Below, one piece after another: positions 1 to 7,801 of a stretch of 64,000 bases of DNA (position 1 is its first letter; every line of letters starts with the position of its first letter). Position numbers and translations under genes: made by a program. The stretch is from NCBI RefSeq assembly GCF_000494755.1, contig NC_022657.1, positions 4,502,001-4,566,000 on the forward strand. Direction: 5' to 3'. The notes beneath the pieces were generated by a model, which was not told where the DNA came from, ran no database searches, and worked only from the letters and a program-made list of their open reading frames with translations. The DNA comes from Amorphoplanes friuliensis DSM 7358. Lineage in GTDB: Bacteria > Actinomycetota > Actinomycetes > Mycobacteriales > Micromonosporaceae.

Positions 1-1
1 C

Positions 2-184
2 CTCGTCCTGACCGGGCTGGTGCTCGCCACCGGCCTCGACCAGCACGTGCTCGTCACCCTCGAGGCCGCCGAGCGTGAACACCTGTTCGGCCAGCTCCGC
101 CGGCGCCTGCCGGTGATGCTGCAGCACCTCGTCGGCCAGGCCGAGGCCGCGGTCGGCGACGCCGTGATGGCCCGCCGCGCCTGA
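2..184 (+). CDS. C-terminal fragment of an unknown protein, possibly a TetR-type regulator
   Basis: The reading frame is open from base 2 and stops at TGA 182-184, giving the last 60 residues of a protein that begins before the window. The fragment is helical in character (repeated Leu/Val/Ala, with TGLDQHVLVTLE and EAAVGDAVMARRA), which would suit the ligand-binding half of a TetR-type regulator. No diagnostic motif is present, so this is a guess. It ends 22 bases before the permease start and could be the regulator of, or share a transcript with, the permease/acetyltransferase pair. Confidence 0.35.
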   Translation, partial: LVLTGLVLATGLDQHVLVTLEAAEREHLFGQLRRRLPVMLQHLVGQAEAAVGDAVMARRA

Positions 185-206
185 ATCCCCCTCATTGGAG
201 ACCCCC

Positions 207-1700
207 GTGCCCACCTCCACCGCACCCCCCAGACCGAGTCAGCTCTCGACAGCCCTGGCCCGCGACCGCCTGGGCGTCGCCGCCGTCGTCTTCTTCGTGA
301 TGTCCGCGGCCGCGCCGCTGACCGTCGTCGCCGGTGTCGTCCCCACCGGTCTCGCCGTCACCGGGCTGACCGCCATCTCCATCGCCTTCCTCGCCGTCGC
401 GATCGTGCTCGCCGTCTTCGCGGTCGGGTACGTCGCCATGGCCCGGCACATCGCCAACGCCGGCGCCTTCTACGCGTACATCGCCCGGGGCATCGGGCGG
501 CCGTTCGGTGTGGGCGCGTCGTGGGTGGCGCTGCTCGCGTACAACAGCTTCCAGGTCGCCTCGTACGGCGGCTTCGGCGCGATCGCGGCCCCGCTGTTCG
601 CCGACTGGTTCGGTGTCGAGATCCAGTGGTGGATCATCGCGCTGGCCGCGTGGGCGCTGGTCGCCGTCCTCGGTGTCCGCGACGTGGCCGTCAACGGCAA
701 GGTGCTCGCCACCCTGCTGGTCGCCGAGATCGTCCTGGTCGTCGTCTTCAGCATCGCCGACCTGATGGCGCCCGACTTCGCCGCGTCCTCGGCGCCGGTC
801 GACCCGTCCAGCCTGGTCGGGGCGGGCGCGGGCGCGCTGCTCGTCATGGCCGTCACCGGCTTTGTCGGCTTCGAACAGTCCGTCGTCTTCAGCGAGGAGT
901 CCCGCGACCCGCGGCGCACCGTGCCCCGTGCCACGTACATCGCGGTCGCGCTGATCGCGGTGCTGTACGCGTTCTCGTCCTGGGCGATGATCTCCGCGAC
1001 CGGTGGCAAGGCTGTCGAACGGGCCGGCGCCGAAGGCCCCGAGCTGTTCTTCAACCTGGCCTCGGACCGGCTCGGCAGCACCGCCCTGCACCTGGGCCAC
1101 GCGCTGTTCCTGACCTCGCTGATCGCCGCGATGATCTCGTTCCACAACATCATCGCCCGGTACACGTTCTCGCTGGGCCGCGAAGGTGTCCTCCCGCGCG
1201 CCTTCGGGCGTACGGTCCCGGGCACCGGCGCACCGAAGAACGGCTCCCTCGCGCAGTCGGTCCTCGGCCTCGTCGTCATCGGTGTGTACGCGATCGCCGG
1301 CTGGGACCCGCTGGTCCAGCTCTTCTTCTGGGGCGGCACGACCGGCGGCATCGGTGTTCTGCTGCTCATCACGGTCACGTCGGCCGCGGTCGTCGGCTAC
1401 TTCGCCCGCAACCCCGAGGGTGAGGACTTCTGGCACCGCCTCGGCGCCCCGGTGCTCGGCACGGTGCTGCTGCTCGTCGTGACGTACCTGGCCCTGACCA
1501 ACATCGAGATCCTCTTCGGCGTCGAGCCGGGGTCGACACCGACGTGGGCGGTGCCGCTCGCGTACGCGGTGCTGACCCTCGCGGGGGTGACCTGGGCGCT
1601 GATCCTGCGACGCACCAGGCCCGGCACGTACCAGGGCATCGGCATGGGTGCCCGCAGCGGTTTCTCCATCCGCGACACCGCCACGGAGGCCCACCAGTGA
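207..1700 (+). CDS. APC-family amino-acid permease
   Basis: This 497-residue inner-membrane protein has about twelve hydrophobic segments, the length and layout of the amino acid-polyamine-organocation family. The first helix (AAPLTVVAG) and the segment ANAGAFYAYIARGIGRP match the conserved first part of APC transporters. It probably imports an amino acid or amine by proton symport; the substrate cannot be read from sequence. I chose GTG 207 because GGAG at 197-200 lies six bases before it; an earlier in-frame TTG at 195 overlaps that ribosome site. The stop TGA overlaps the GTG of the next gene (GTGA), so the two are translationally coupled and the acetyltransferase may act on the imported compound. 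Confidence 0.88.
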   Translation: MPTSTAPPRPSQLSTALARDRLGVAAVVFFVMSAAAPLTVVAGVVPTGLAVTGLTAISIAFLAVAIVLAVFAVGYVAMARHIANAGAFYAYIARGIGRPFGVGASWVALLAYNSFQVASYGGFGAIAAPLFADWFGVEIQWWIIALAAWALVAVLGVRDVAVNGKVLATLLVAEIVLVVVFSIADLMAPDFAASSAPVDPSSLVGAGAGALLVMAVTGFVGFEQSVVFSEESRDPRRTVPRATYIAVALIAVLYAFSSWAMISATGGKAVERAGAEGPELFFNLASDRLGSTALHLGHALFLTSLIAAMISFHNIIARYTFSLGREGVLPRAFGRTVPGTGAPKNGSLAQSVLGLVVIGVYAIAGWDPLVQLFFWGGTTGGIGVLLLITVTSAAVVGYFARNPEGEDFWHRLGAPVLGTVLLLVVTYLALTNIEILFGVEPGSTPTWAVPLAYAVLTLAGVTWALILRRTRPGTYQGIGMGARSGFSIRDTATEAHQ

Positions 1701-2287
1701 CACCGACCATCCGTCCCGCCCGCGAGTCCGAGCTCACCGACGTCGGCCGGCTCGTCGCCCTGTCCTTCGACGACCTCGAACAGAACCGCTCCCTCGTACC
1801 GGACCCGTCGGCCCGCCTGCGCGTGATGGGCGACTTCTTCACGATGCTCACGGTCCACGCACCCCTGTGCGGCAAGGTCGACGTCATCGACGCCCCGGAC
1901 GGCAGCCTCGCCGCAGCCGCCGTCTGGTTCGACCGCACCCGGGAGATGCCGGAGATCCCCGACTACGACGAACGCCTCGCCGCGCTGGCGGGGGAGTGGC
2001 TGCCGAACTTCGAGGCCCTCGACGAGGTCTTCGACAAACACCACCCCGTCGACCCCCACTGGCACCTGGCCTTCCTCGCCGTGCACCCCTCCCACCAGAG
2101 CCACGGCCTCGGCGGCGCCCTGATGGACAGCACCCACGAGGACCTGGGCCGCACCCCGGCCTACCTCGAGGCGACGAACGACAACAACATCCGCCTGTAC
2201 CGCCGCCACGGCTACACCGAGATGCTCCCGTTCGACATCCGCCTCCCCGACAACACCCCGTTCTACCGGATGTGGCGCGCCGCCTGA
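1697..2287 (+). CDS. GNAT-family N-acetyltransferase
   Basis: The protein has 196 residues and is a cytoplasmic acetyl-CoA-dependent acetyltransferase. The acetyl-CoA-binding motif A is seen as LAFLAVHPSHQSHGLGGAL (residues about 124-142), the Q/R-x-x-G-x-G/A loop being QSHGLG. It is followed by the typical LYRRHGY segment (167-173) of motif B. The acceptor is unknown. The GTG start overlaps the permease stop by four bases, so the two proteins are made together; acetylation of the transported amine or amino acid is a reasonable inference. A strong hairpin follows 12 bases after the stop. Confidence 0.87.
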   Translation: MTPTIRPARESELTDVGRLVALSFDDLEQNRSLVPDPSARLRVMGDFFTMLTVHAPLCGKVDVIDAPDGSLAAAAVWFDRTREMPEIPDYDERLAALAGEWLPNFEALDEVFDKHHPVDPHWHLAFLAVHPSHQSHGLGGALMDSTHEDLGRTPAYLEATNDNNIRLYRRHGYTEMLPFDIRLPDNTPFYRMWRAA

Positions 2288-2299
2288 CGCGTCGCCGGC

Positions 2300-2330
2300 A
2301 AGGGTGCGGCCCGGTTCGGGCCGCACCCTT
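2300..2330 (+). terminator. Intrinsic terminator-like hairpin after the permease/GNAT pair
   Basis: A perfect 14-bp stem (2300-2313 with 2317-2330, arm AAGGGTGCGGCCCG) closes on a 3-base loop just after the acetyltransferase stop. There is no long T tract, only a TTGTGGT sequence, as is common in GC-rich genomes. It separates the first operon from the methyltransferase. Confidence 0.75.
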
Positions 2331-2347
2331 GTGGTATCTGATAGGAC

Positions 2348-3019
2348 GTGATCTACGACCTGGTCAACCCCTGGGATCCTGCCCGGAATCCGGCGGACGC
2401 GTTCTATCACCGCCTCGTCATGGGGGCGGAAAGCGTGCTCGACGTCGGCTGCGGCACCGGAGCGATGTTGCATCACGCGCGAGAGGCCGGGCATCGCGGG
2501 ACGCTGGCCGGCATCGACCCGAACAGCGCTTTCCTGGAGCGGGCGCGGCGGCGCGACGACATCGAGTGGGTGTTCGGGACGGCGGCGGCAATGCCGTGGG
2601 AGCAGGAGTTCGAGCTGGCCGTCATGACCGGGCACGCGTTCCAGTGCCTGATCGGCGACGGGGAGATCCGGGCGTCGCTCGCCGGGGTGCGGGCCGCGCT
2701 GCACGAGGGCGGACGCTTCGTCTTCGAGACGCGCCACCCGCAGGCCCGCGCCTGGGAGACCTGGACACCTTCGCACGCGGTCGAGGTCGCCGGGGTCCGG
2801 GTGGTGCATCAGGTCGAGTCCGTCGTGGGCGACGTCGTGACATTCACCGAGACCGCGTACGCCACCGAGCGCCACGTCCTGCGCTTCCTCGACCTTCCGG
2901 TCCTCAACACTCTGGTCACCCAGGCGGGCTTCCACATCGACGCGCAGTACGGCGACTGGCACGGCGGCCCACTCACCCCAGCCAGCACGGAGATCATCAC
3001 CGTCGCCGTCCGGCACTAG
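2348..3019 (+). CDS. Class I SAM-dependent methyltransferase
   Basis: The 223-residue protein carries the glycine-rich SAM-binding motif I as VLDVGCGTG (residues 30-38). An acidic residue ends strand 2 (GIDPNS) and a motif II/III region follows (FELAVMTGHAFQCLI), so it is a Rossmann-fold methyltransferase of the Methyltransf_11/25 type. The FQ-hydrophobic segment is typical of the UbiE/small-molecule group. The substrate is unknown. It starts with GTG 18 bases after the terminator hairpin and is probably a single transcription unit, as no gene follows on this strand for 1.6 kb. Confidence 0.85.
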   Translation: MIYDLVNPWDPARNPADAFYHRLVMGAESVLDVGCGTGAMLHHAREAGHRGTLAGIDPNSAFLERARRRDDIEWVFGTAAAMPWEQEFELAVMTGHAFQCLIGDGEIRASLAGVRAALHEGGRFVFETRHPQARAWETWTPSHAVEVAGVRVVHQVESVVGDVVTFTETAYATERHVLRFLDLPVLNTLVTQAGFHIDAQYGDWHGGPLTPASTEIITVAVRH

Positions 3020-3809
3020 TCGCTGACCGGTCTCCCGGCCGGGCGGGCTCTCGGGGCCGCACGGACGCTCTCTCGAGGGCGAGAGTCAATTCCACCACCT
3101 CCACACCGTAGGGACGAGGATCCGGCGCCGGCCGACAGCGCATGAACCGGCCATCGCCGACCGATTCCTTGCGGAAGGGTTCCGTCAGCCGTTACCCGTT
3201 GCCTCACCATCGGCCGAGGAACAGGTGCCGGGCGGGGTGGTGGTATGCCGGTCCGGCCGGCCTGTCGAAGGTCAGCTGACCCCAGCCGATCGTGCCCTCC
3301 GGCGGCTTCTTCGGGTCGTCACCGGCCCTGGCCAGCGTCCGCTTCAATGCCGAGCTTGCGCGGCTCGGAGCGTGGTCAGAAGGCTCGGCTGTGACTACGC
3401 CAGGCGGCCGGGCGAAGGCCCGACTTCATTGAAGTTGGGCCTGGGCTGCTTCCTGGCGTTACAGATCCCCTTGCCGGCAGCCCCGGCGGCGTGCTGGTGT
3501 GCTCGGGTTCCCCGTCGAGTCGACCCAGGGTGATCCGTCCGCCTGCGACTGCAACGCCGCGAAGGTCTCCGCCCGTGTTCTCTTGCGCTGCCGGCGGCGG
3601 AACGGCGCACAGACCGCGGCCCACGAGCCGTGACACTAGGGCAGGTCGGAGTGGGCACTGTCCGTGTCGGCCCGGGCCGCGTCGAGACGCTGCGCTCGGG
3701 AGAACCCGCCCGGATCCCGTCGATGAGCTGCCGTTCGGTCCATGCTGACGGCCGGCCCAGCCAGCGGGGCTTCCGGCAGAAACGCCGGCTCCCATACAGC
3801 CGGTGAGGG
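3020..3809. other. Gene-poor stretch with a tight hairpin
   Basis: About 790 bases lie between the methyltransferase and the TetR stop. Short open frames on both strands have no ribosome sites and read as Arg/Pro/Ala-rich noise, so I call no gene. The one distinct structure is the inverted repeat at 3416-3442. It may contain decayed sequence. Confidence 0.5.
3416..3442. repeat. 12-bp inverted repeat with 3-base loop
   Basis: AGGCCCGACTTC (3416-3427) faces GAAGTTGGGCCT (3431-3442) across the loop ATT, with a single G-T wobble. It stands alone, about 400 bases from the methyltransferase stop and the TetR stop. It may be a REP-like element or the edge of a decayed mobile sequence rather than a terminator. 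Confidence 0.55.
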
Positions 3810-4529
3810 TCAGGGGTGCGGTGACAGGATGCGGTTCAGGTGGTGGTCGAGGGTTCGCTGGACGTCTGTGCGGGTGCGGCGGCGGTGGAGCAGGTCGAGG
3901 CCGAGGCCGCTCAGACCGCCGACGAGCAGGTTCGCCTCCTCGGCCGGGTCGATCGAGGGTCGGGCGCCGGCCGCGGTGATCAGGGCGGTGACCAGGTCTT
4001 CCAGCGGGTGCTCGCCGTGCAGGAAGACCGCTGCCAGGGCGGGGTCGGTCAGGCTCCACGCGTAGTAGGCCGTCAGCACCCGCAGGCTCGTGCGGCGCTG
4101 CTCGTCGAGCGGCAGAAGCTCCTCGAGGGTGGCGCGAAGCAGTACCCGCGGGTCGGACGGATCACGCAGCGCCGCGATGCGCCGGCGGCTGTGCTGCTCG
4201 TTGTCACGGTGCAGGGTCTGCAGGGCGGTGACCAGCAGGTGATGCTTGTCCGTGAAGTGGTACTGCACCACCCGCGGCGTCACGCCGGCCTCCGCGGCAA
4301 TCTCGCGGATCGTGGCCATCTGCAGACCGCGACCCGCGGCGATGCGCCAGACGGCCTCGACGATCTGACGCCGGCGCCCGCTCAGCTCCGGAGCCTCCGG
4401 CGCCGGCGGGTTCTTCCGCGCCCGGTACGCCCGCGCCTGACACGCCCGCGAACAGTAGACCGGCCGCCGCCCCCGCACCACCACCCGCAGCGGCCCCCGG
4501 CACACCGAACACCCACTTTCGTCACGCAC
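3810..4529 (-). CDS. TetR-family regulator with N-terminal four-cysteine motif
   Basis: This 239-residue DNA-binding repressor has an unusual N-terminus. Cys7, Cys10, Cys26 and Cys30 (CSVC and YCSRACQARAYRAR) form a likely zinc knuckle. After a proline-rich linker comes the TetR helix-turn-helix (about residues 52-96; TIREIAAEAGVTPRVVQYHF) and an all-helical ligand domain. The same CSRACQARAYRAR signature occurs ahead of other actinobacterial TetR domains as far as I recall. The GTG start at 4529 faces the small membrane gene across 109 bases that contain a GATACG-TT-CGTATC palindrome, the likely operator for both genes. The inducer is unknown. Confidence 0.85.
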   Translation of the reverse strand: MRDESGCSVCRGPLRVVVRGRRPVYCSRACQARAYRARKNPPAPEAPELSGRRRQIVEAVWRIAAGRGLQMATIREIAAEAGVTPRVVQYHFTDKHHLLVTALQTLHRDNEQHSRRRIAALRDPSDPRVLLRATLEELLPLDEQRRTSLRVLTAYYAWSLTDPALAAVFLHGEHPLEDLVTALITAAGARPSIDPAEEANLLVGGLSGLGLDLLHRRRTRTDVQRTLDHHLNRILSPHP

Positions 4530-4608
4530 AAACCCAACTTAGTCGCGCATTCAGCGTGACGTAACGCCGCAGACCAGCTTGTGACGGGCAATTTCAGATG
4601 GTCTCGTG

Positions 4609-4622
4609 GATACGTTCGTATC
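4609..4622. promoter_or_regulatory. Candidate TetR operator
   Basis: Perfect 6-bp arms GATACG and CGTATC flank a TT centre. The site lies 17 bases before the ATG of the small membrane gene and 80 bases from the TetR start, the usual place for a TetR-type site controlling a divergent target. Confidence 0.5.
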
Positions 4623-4638
4623 TTGCGAGGAGGCAACC

Positions 4639-4878
4639 ATGGACGACGGCTGGTACCGGTTGGGCATGCTGCTGACGCTCGCGGCGGGCATCTGGGAAGG
4701 CCCGATCGCGATCATCTTCCGCGCCTTCACCGACAAGAAGCCCACCGTGCTGACAGCAGCCAACTACCTCCCCGCACCGTGGTGCTACCTCGCCGCGGTC
4801 GCGGCAGCGGCCGCCGCGTTCGCGGTAATCGCCGCCCTGGAGACCCGGCGGCGGAAAGCTACGGCCGAGCCCCGGTGA
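4639..4878 (+). CDS. Small two-helix membrane protein
   Basis: This 79-residue protein of unknown function has two hydrophobic stretches: LGMLLTLAAGIWEGPIAIIF, and a longer one running from WCYLAAVAAAAAAF into AVIAALE. A short loop (TDKKPTV) and a basic tail (ETRRRK) complete it. ATG 4639 is chosen because GAGGAGG at 4627-4633 sits six bases upstream; a longer frame from 4606 would run through the palindromic operator. It lies divergent to the four-cysteine TetR gene, so it is most likely that regulator's target. A role in drug export or membrane stress would fit, but nothing shows it. Confidence 0.7.
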   Translation: MDDGWYRLGMLLTLAAGIWEGPIAIIFRAFTDKKPTVLTAANYLPAPWCYLAAVAAAAAAFAVIAALETRRRKATAEPR

Positions 4879-4893
4879 TCTGGCGAGCACGCA

Positions 4894-5029
4894 GCCCTTT
4901 CTCGGCGGGAGCGACGGTCAGCACCATGCAACCAGGCACGACATGGCCTCGATTTTGATCTTCAAGAAGCTCCGCCCTTTCTCGGCGGGAGCGACGGTCA
5001 GAGCCATGCAACCAGGCACGACATGGCCT
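4894..5029. repeat. Direct repeat, two 56-bp copies at 80-bp spacing
   Basis: Copies at 4894-4949 and 4974-5029 are nearly identical, differing at CAGCACC versus CAGAGCC. Each carries the core CTCGGCGGGAGCGACGGTCA followed by CATGCAACCAGGCACGACATGGCCT. The core recurs with one change (CGACGATCA) at 37642-37661, 32 kb away, so this is a dispersed family. It fills the space between the small membrane gene and the GntR stop. Confidence 0.85.
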
Positions 5030-5050
5030 GGAGGTTGACCTTGAAAGGCC

Positions 5051-5812
5051 TCATCCTGCCGAGAGATTGAGCTCGAAGCTGTATCTGCTGGCTCGATACA
5101 GGTGGGAGCCGTATTCGAGCGCCCGCCCGCTCGCGTCCCACGCTGTCCGGGTCATGGTGAGCAGGGAGGCGCCGCGTTTTTCGTCGAGGGTGCGGGCTTC
5201 GGCGGCGGCGGAGCGCGCGCCGATGATCTGGGTGGCTATGCGGGGGACGAAGCCGGCGCGGCGGAGCAGCTCGTAGAGGCCGTGCCCGGCGAGGTCGGCG
5301 GCCTCGAGGCGGATCACGTCGAGGGGGATGGCGTTGTGCATCAGCGCGAGCGGCTCACCGCCGGCGTAGCGGAGGCGTTCGATCCAGGTGACCTCGGTGC
5401 CCGGGGGGAGTTCGAGGGCTTCGGCGACGTCGGCCGGGGCGGGGATGACGCGGAGGTCGAGGACCTCGGTCCGCGGTTTGCGGTCGGAGGTGACCAGGTC
5501 GTCGTAGAGGCTGGACAGCTCGACGGGCCGGCGGACCTTGGGGTGGACCACCTGCGTGCCGACGCCGCGTTTGCGCACGAGCATGCCGCGTTCGACCAGG
5601 TATTGGATCGCGCGGCGGGTGGTGGGGCGGGAGACGCCGAGGCGTTCCGCCAGGTCGACCTCGTTCTCGATGCGGGCACCGACGCCGATCTCGCCCTGCT
5701 CGATGAGCTCCTGCAGGCGGGTGGCCACCTGGAAGTAGAGCGGCACGGGGCTGGTCCGGTCGACCTCGACCGGGCGCACCGGGCTGCGCGGTGGGGAGAG
5801 ATCGGATGCCAT
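5051..5812 (-). CDS. GntR-family (HutC/UTRA type) regulator of the inositol operon
   Basis: This 253-residue regulator has an N-terminal winged helix (about residues 22-92; PLYFQVATRLQELIEQGEIGV, then LAERLGVSRPTTRRAIQYLVERGML). A UTRA effector domain (about 100-248) follows, with the conserved stretch TEVTWIERLRYAGGEPLALM. It lies divergent from iolC and probably represses the whole inositol run until an inositol-derived metabolite binds the UTRA domain. I start it at ATG 5812; a longer in-frame opening up to 6040 would cover the operator and promoter. The palindrome at 5834-5847 is 22 bases upstream, so autoregulation is likely. Confidence 0.88.
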   Translation of the reverse strand: MASDLSPPRSPVRPVEVDRTSPVPLYFQVATRLQELIEQGEIGVGARIENEVDLAERLGVSRPTTRRAIQYLVERGMLVRKRGVGTQVVHPKVRRPVELSSLYDDLVTSDRKPRTEVLDLRVIPAPADVAEALELPPGTEVTWIERLRYAGGEPLALMHNAIPLDVIRLEAADLAGHGLYELLRRAGFVPRIATQIIGARSAAAEARTLDEKRGASLLTMTRTAWDASGRALEYGSHLYRASRYSFELNLSAG

Positions 5813-5833
5813 GGGACCCCCTTGGTTTTTCAG

Positions 5834-5847
5834 TTTGTCATGACAAA
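5834..5847. promoter_or_regulatory. Candidate GntR operator of the inositol operon
   Basis: TTTGTCATGACAAA is a perfect 14-bp palindrome with the GT-N-AC spacing common to GntR/HutC sites. It lies just upstream of a possible -35 (TTGACG 5851-5856) for iolC and just upstream of the GntR gene on the other strand. Confidence 0.65.
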
Positions 5848-5850
5848 GTA

Positions 5851-5880
5851 TTGACGTGGAAGCCCTCACGTTATTACATC
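5851..5880 (+). promoter_or_regulatory. Candidate iolC promoter
   Basis: TTGACG (5851-5856) is followed after 17-18 bases by TTACAT/TACATC (5874-5880) in a locally AT-richer stretch. This leaves a leader of about 100 bases before ATG 5986. The operator palindrome abuts the -35 box. Confidence 0.4.
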
Positions 5881-5985
5881 GAAACGAACCGAGCTCTCCC
5901 GCACCACGACTTTTCATCGCGCCGTAATCAGCACGGCACACGAGGCGCCGGTCCGCACGTCCATCCACTGTCGCGAGGGGGACGC

Positions 5986-6939
5986 ATGCCCGCTGACGAG
6001 GTACTGACCATGGGACGTATCGGCGTCGACCTGTATCCACAACAGATCGGCGTGTCGCTGCGTGAGGTCCGGACGTTCGAGAAGTTCCTCGGGGGCAGCC
6101 CGACCAACGTCGCTGTGGCGGCGGCGCGGTACGGCCGGCGCAGCGCGGTCATCAGCCGGACCGGCGCCGACCCGTTCGGTGAGTTCATCCACGACGCGCT
6201 GCGGGGCTTCGAGGTCGACGATCGTTTTGTCACGCCCGTCGAGGGGCTGCCGACACCGGTGACGTTCTGCGAGATCTTCCCGCCGGACGACTTCCCGCTC
6301 TACTTCTACCGTTTCCCCAAGGCGCCCGACCTGGAGATCTTCGAGTCCGAGCTGGACCTGGAGGCGATCCGCAGGGCGGACATCTTCTGGGTCACCGGCA
6401 CCGGGTTGTGTCAGTCGCCGTCGCGGGAGGCGACGCTCGCCGCGCTGCGGGCGCGGGACAAAGCCGGCATCACCGTCCTCGACCTGGACTACCGCCCGAT
6501 ATTCTGGGAGTCGCGGGAGGAGGCGCGCAGCTGGGTCCAGCAGGCGCTGCCCTACGTGACCGTCGCCGTCGGCAACCTCGACGAGTGCGAGACCGCCGTC
6601 GGTGTCCGCGAGCCGCACGCCGCGGCCCGGGCGCTGCACGACGCCGGTGTCGACCTGGCCGTCGTGAAGCAAGGGCCGCTGGGGGTGCTGGCCAGTTCCC
6701 GCAAGGAGGAGGTGCAGGTGCCTCCGGTGCCGATCGAGGTGGTCAACGGCCTGGGTGCCGGTGACGCTTTCGGCGGCGCGCTCTGCCACGGCCTGCTCGC
6801 GGGCTGGGATCTGGAGACCACGATGCGTTTCTGCAACGCCGCCGGGGCGATCGTCGCGACACGGCTGTCGTGCGCCGACGCGATGCCGACCGAGTCCGAG
6901 GTCCGCGAGCTGATCGGCGGGGTGAGCGGCCGTGCGTGA
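5986..6939 (+). CDS. iolC: 5-dehydro-2-deoxygluconokinase (PfkB family)
   Basis: IolC phosphorylates 2-deoxy-5-keto-D-gluconate at C6 with ATP, the fifth step of myo-inositol breakdown. The 317-residue protein has the PfkB substrate motif GGSPTN (36-41), the SPSREA and DLDYRP stretches shared with Bacillus IolC, and the C-terminal anion-hole/base motif NGLGAGDAFGG with Asp260 as catalytic base. ATG 5986 follows GAGGGGGAC at a good distance and gives the expected N-terminus. It is the first gene of the iol run; its stop overlaps the GTG of the aldolase gene by eight bases. Confidence 0.92.
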   Translation: MPADEVLTMGRIGVDLYPQQIGVSLREVRTFEKFLGGSPTNVAVAAARYGRRSAVISRTGADPFGEFIHDALRGFEVDDRFVTPVEGLPTPVTFCEIFPPDDFPLYFYRFPKAPDLEIFESELDLEAIRRADIFWVTGTGLCQSPSREATLAALRARDKAGITVLDLDYRPIFWESREEARSWVQQALPYVTVAVGNLDECETAVGVREPHAAARALHDAGVDLAVVKQGPLGVLASSRKEEVQVPPVPIEVVNGLGAGDAFGGALCHGLLAGWDLETTMRFCNAAGAIVATRLSCADAMPTESEVRELIGGVSGRA

Positions 6940-7801
6940 CGTCCTGGAGATCGTCGCCGCCCGCGCGGACCGCCCGGGTGCGATCGCTTCCGCCGCGGCC
7001 GCCCGCCGCCGGCCTGCCGGCTGGCGGGGTGAGCACGGCCGGATGATGATCATCGCGGCTGACCATCCCGCTCGCGGTGCGCTGCGGGCCGGTCCCGACC
7101 CCCTCGCGATGGGCAACCGCGCCGACCTGCTCGACCGCATCTGCACCGCGCTCGAACGGCCCGGCGTCAACGGTGTGCTCGGCACGCCCGACATCCTCGA
7201 GGACCTGCTGCTGCTCGGCGCGCTCGACGACAAGGTGGTCATCGGGTCGATGAACCGCGGCGGGCTCGCCGGGACCAGCTTCGAGATCGACGACCGGTTC
7301 ACCGCGTACGACGGGGACAGCCTGGCCGCGGCGGGATTCGAGGGCGGCAAGATGCTGCTGCGGATCGACCCGGACGACGCCGGGACGGTCGCCACTCTGC
7401 AAGCGTGCGGGCGGGCCGTCGGTGACCTCGCCGCGCATCAGCTGATGGCGATGGTCGAGCCGTTCATCTCGCACCGGGCCGACGGCCGGGTGCGCAACGA
7501 GCTCAGCCCCGAGGCGATGATCCGGGCGATGACGGTCGCGGCAGGGCTCGGCACGACCTCGGCGTACACGTGGCTCAAGGTTCCCGTCGTCGACGACATG
7601 GAACGTGTCATGGCCGCCACGACACTGCCCGCGCTGATCCTCGGCGGTGAGGTGTCCCAGGACGCCGACGCCGCGTACGTGCGGTGGAGCAAGGCCCTCG
7701 CTCTGCCGACCGTGCAGGGTCTGGTCATCGGGCGCAGCCTGCTCTACCCGCCCGGCGGGGACGTCGCGGGTGCGGTCGACCGGGCGGTGAGTCTGCTGTG
7801 A
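6932..7801 (+). CDS. Cgl0159-type (beta/alpha)8 aldolase, probable DKGP aldolase
   Basis: The 289-residue protein matches the Cgl0159 family found in actinobacterial inositol loci. It resembles the LacD/IolJ class I aldolases: IAADHPARG (41-49), Lys140 in GGKMLLRI and Lys216 in YTWLKVP sit where the two active-site lysines of LacD lie, Lys216 being the likely Schiff-base residue. By context it should cleave 2-deoxy-5-keto-gluconate 6-phosphate into dihydroxyacetone phosphate and malonate semialdehyde. No IolJ gene is otherwise present. It overlaps iolC by eight bases and iolB by four, so it is tightly coupled to the pathway. The exact reaction is inference. Confidence 0.82.
   Translation: MRDVLEIVAARADRPGAIASAAAARRRPAGWRGEHGRMMIIAADHPARGALRAGPDPLAMGNRADLLDRICTALERPGVNGVLGTPDILEDLLLLGALDDKVVIGSMNRGGLAGTSFEIDDRFTAYDGDSLAAAGFEGGKMLLRIDPDDAGTVATLQACGRAVGDLAAHQLMAMVEPFISHRADGRVRNELSPEAMIRAMTVAAGLGTTSAYTWLKVPVVDDMERVMAATTLPALILGGEVSQDADAAYVRWSKALALPTVQGLVIGRSLLYPPGGDVAGAVDRAVSLL

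Noticed and set aside
3225..3533. Plus-strand open frame after the methyltransferase
   Set aside because: No ribosome site, residue use like noise, and it runs through the 3416-3442 hairpin.
4894..5029. CRISPR-like reading of the two repeat copies
   Set aside because: Only two copies of 56 bp with a 24-base gap, and the core recurs singly elsewhere.
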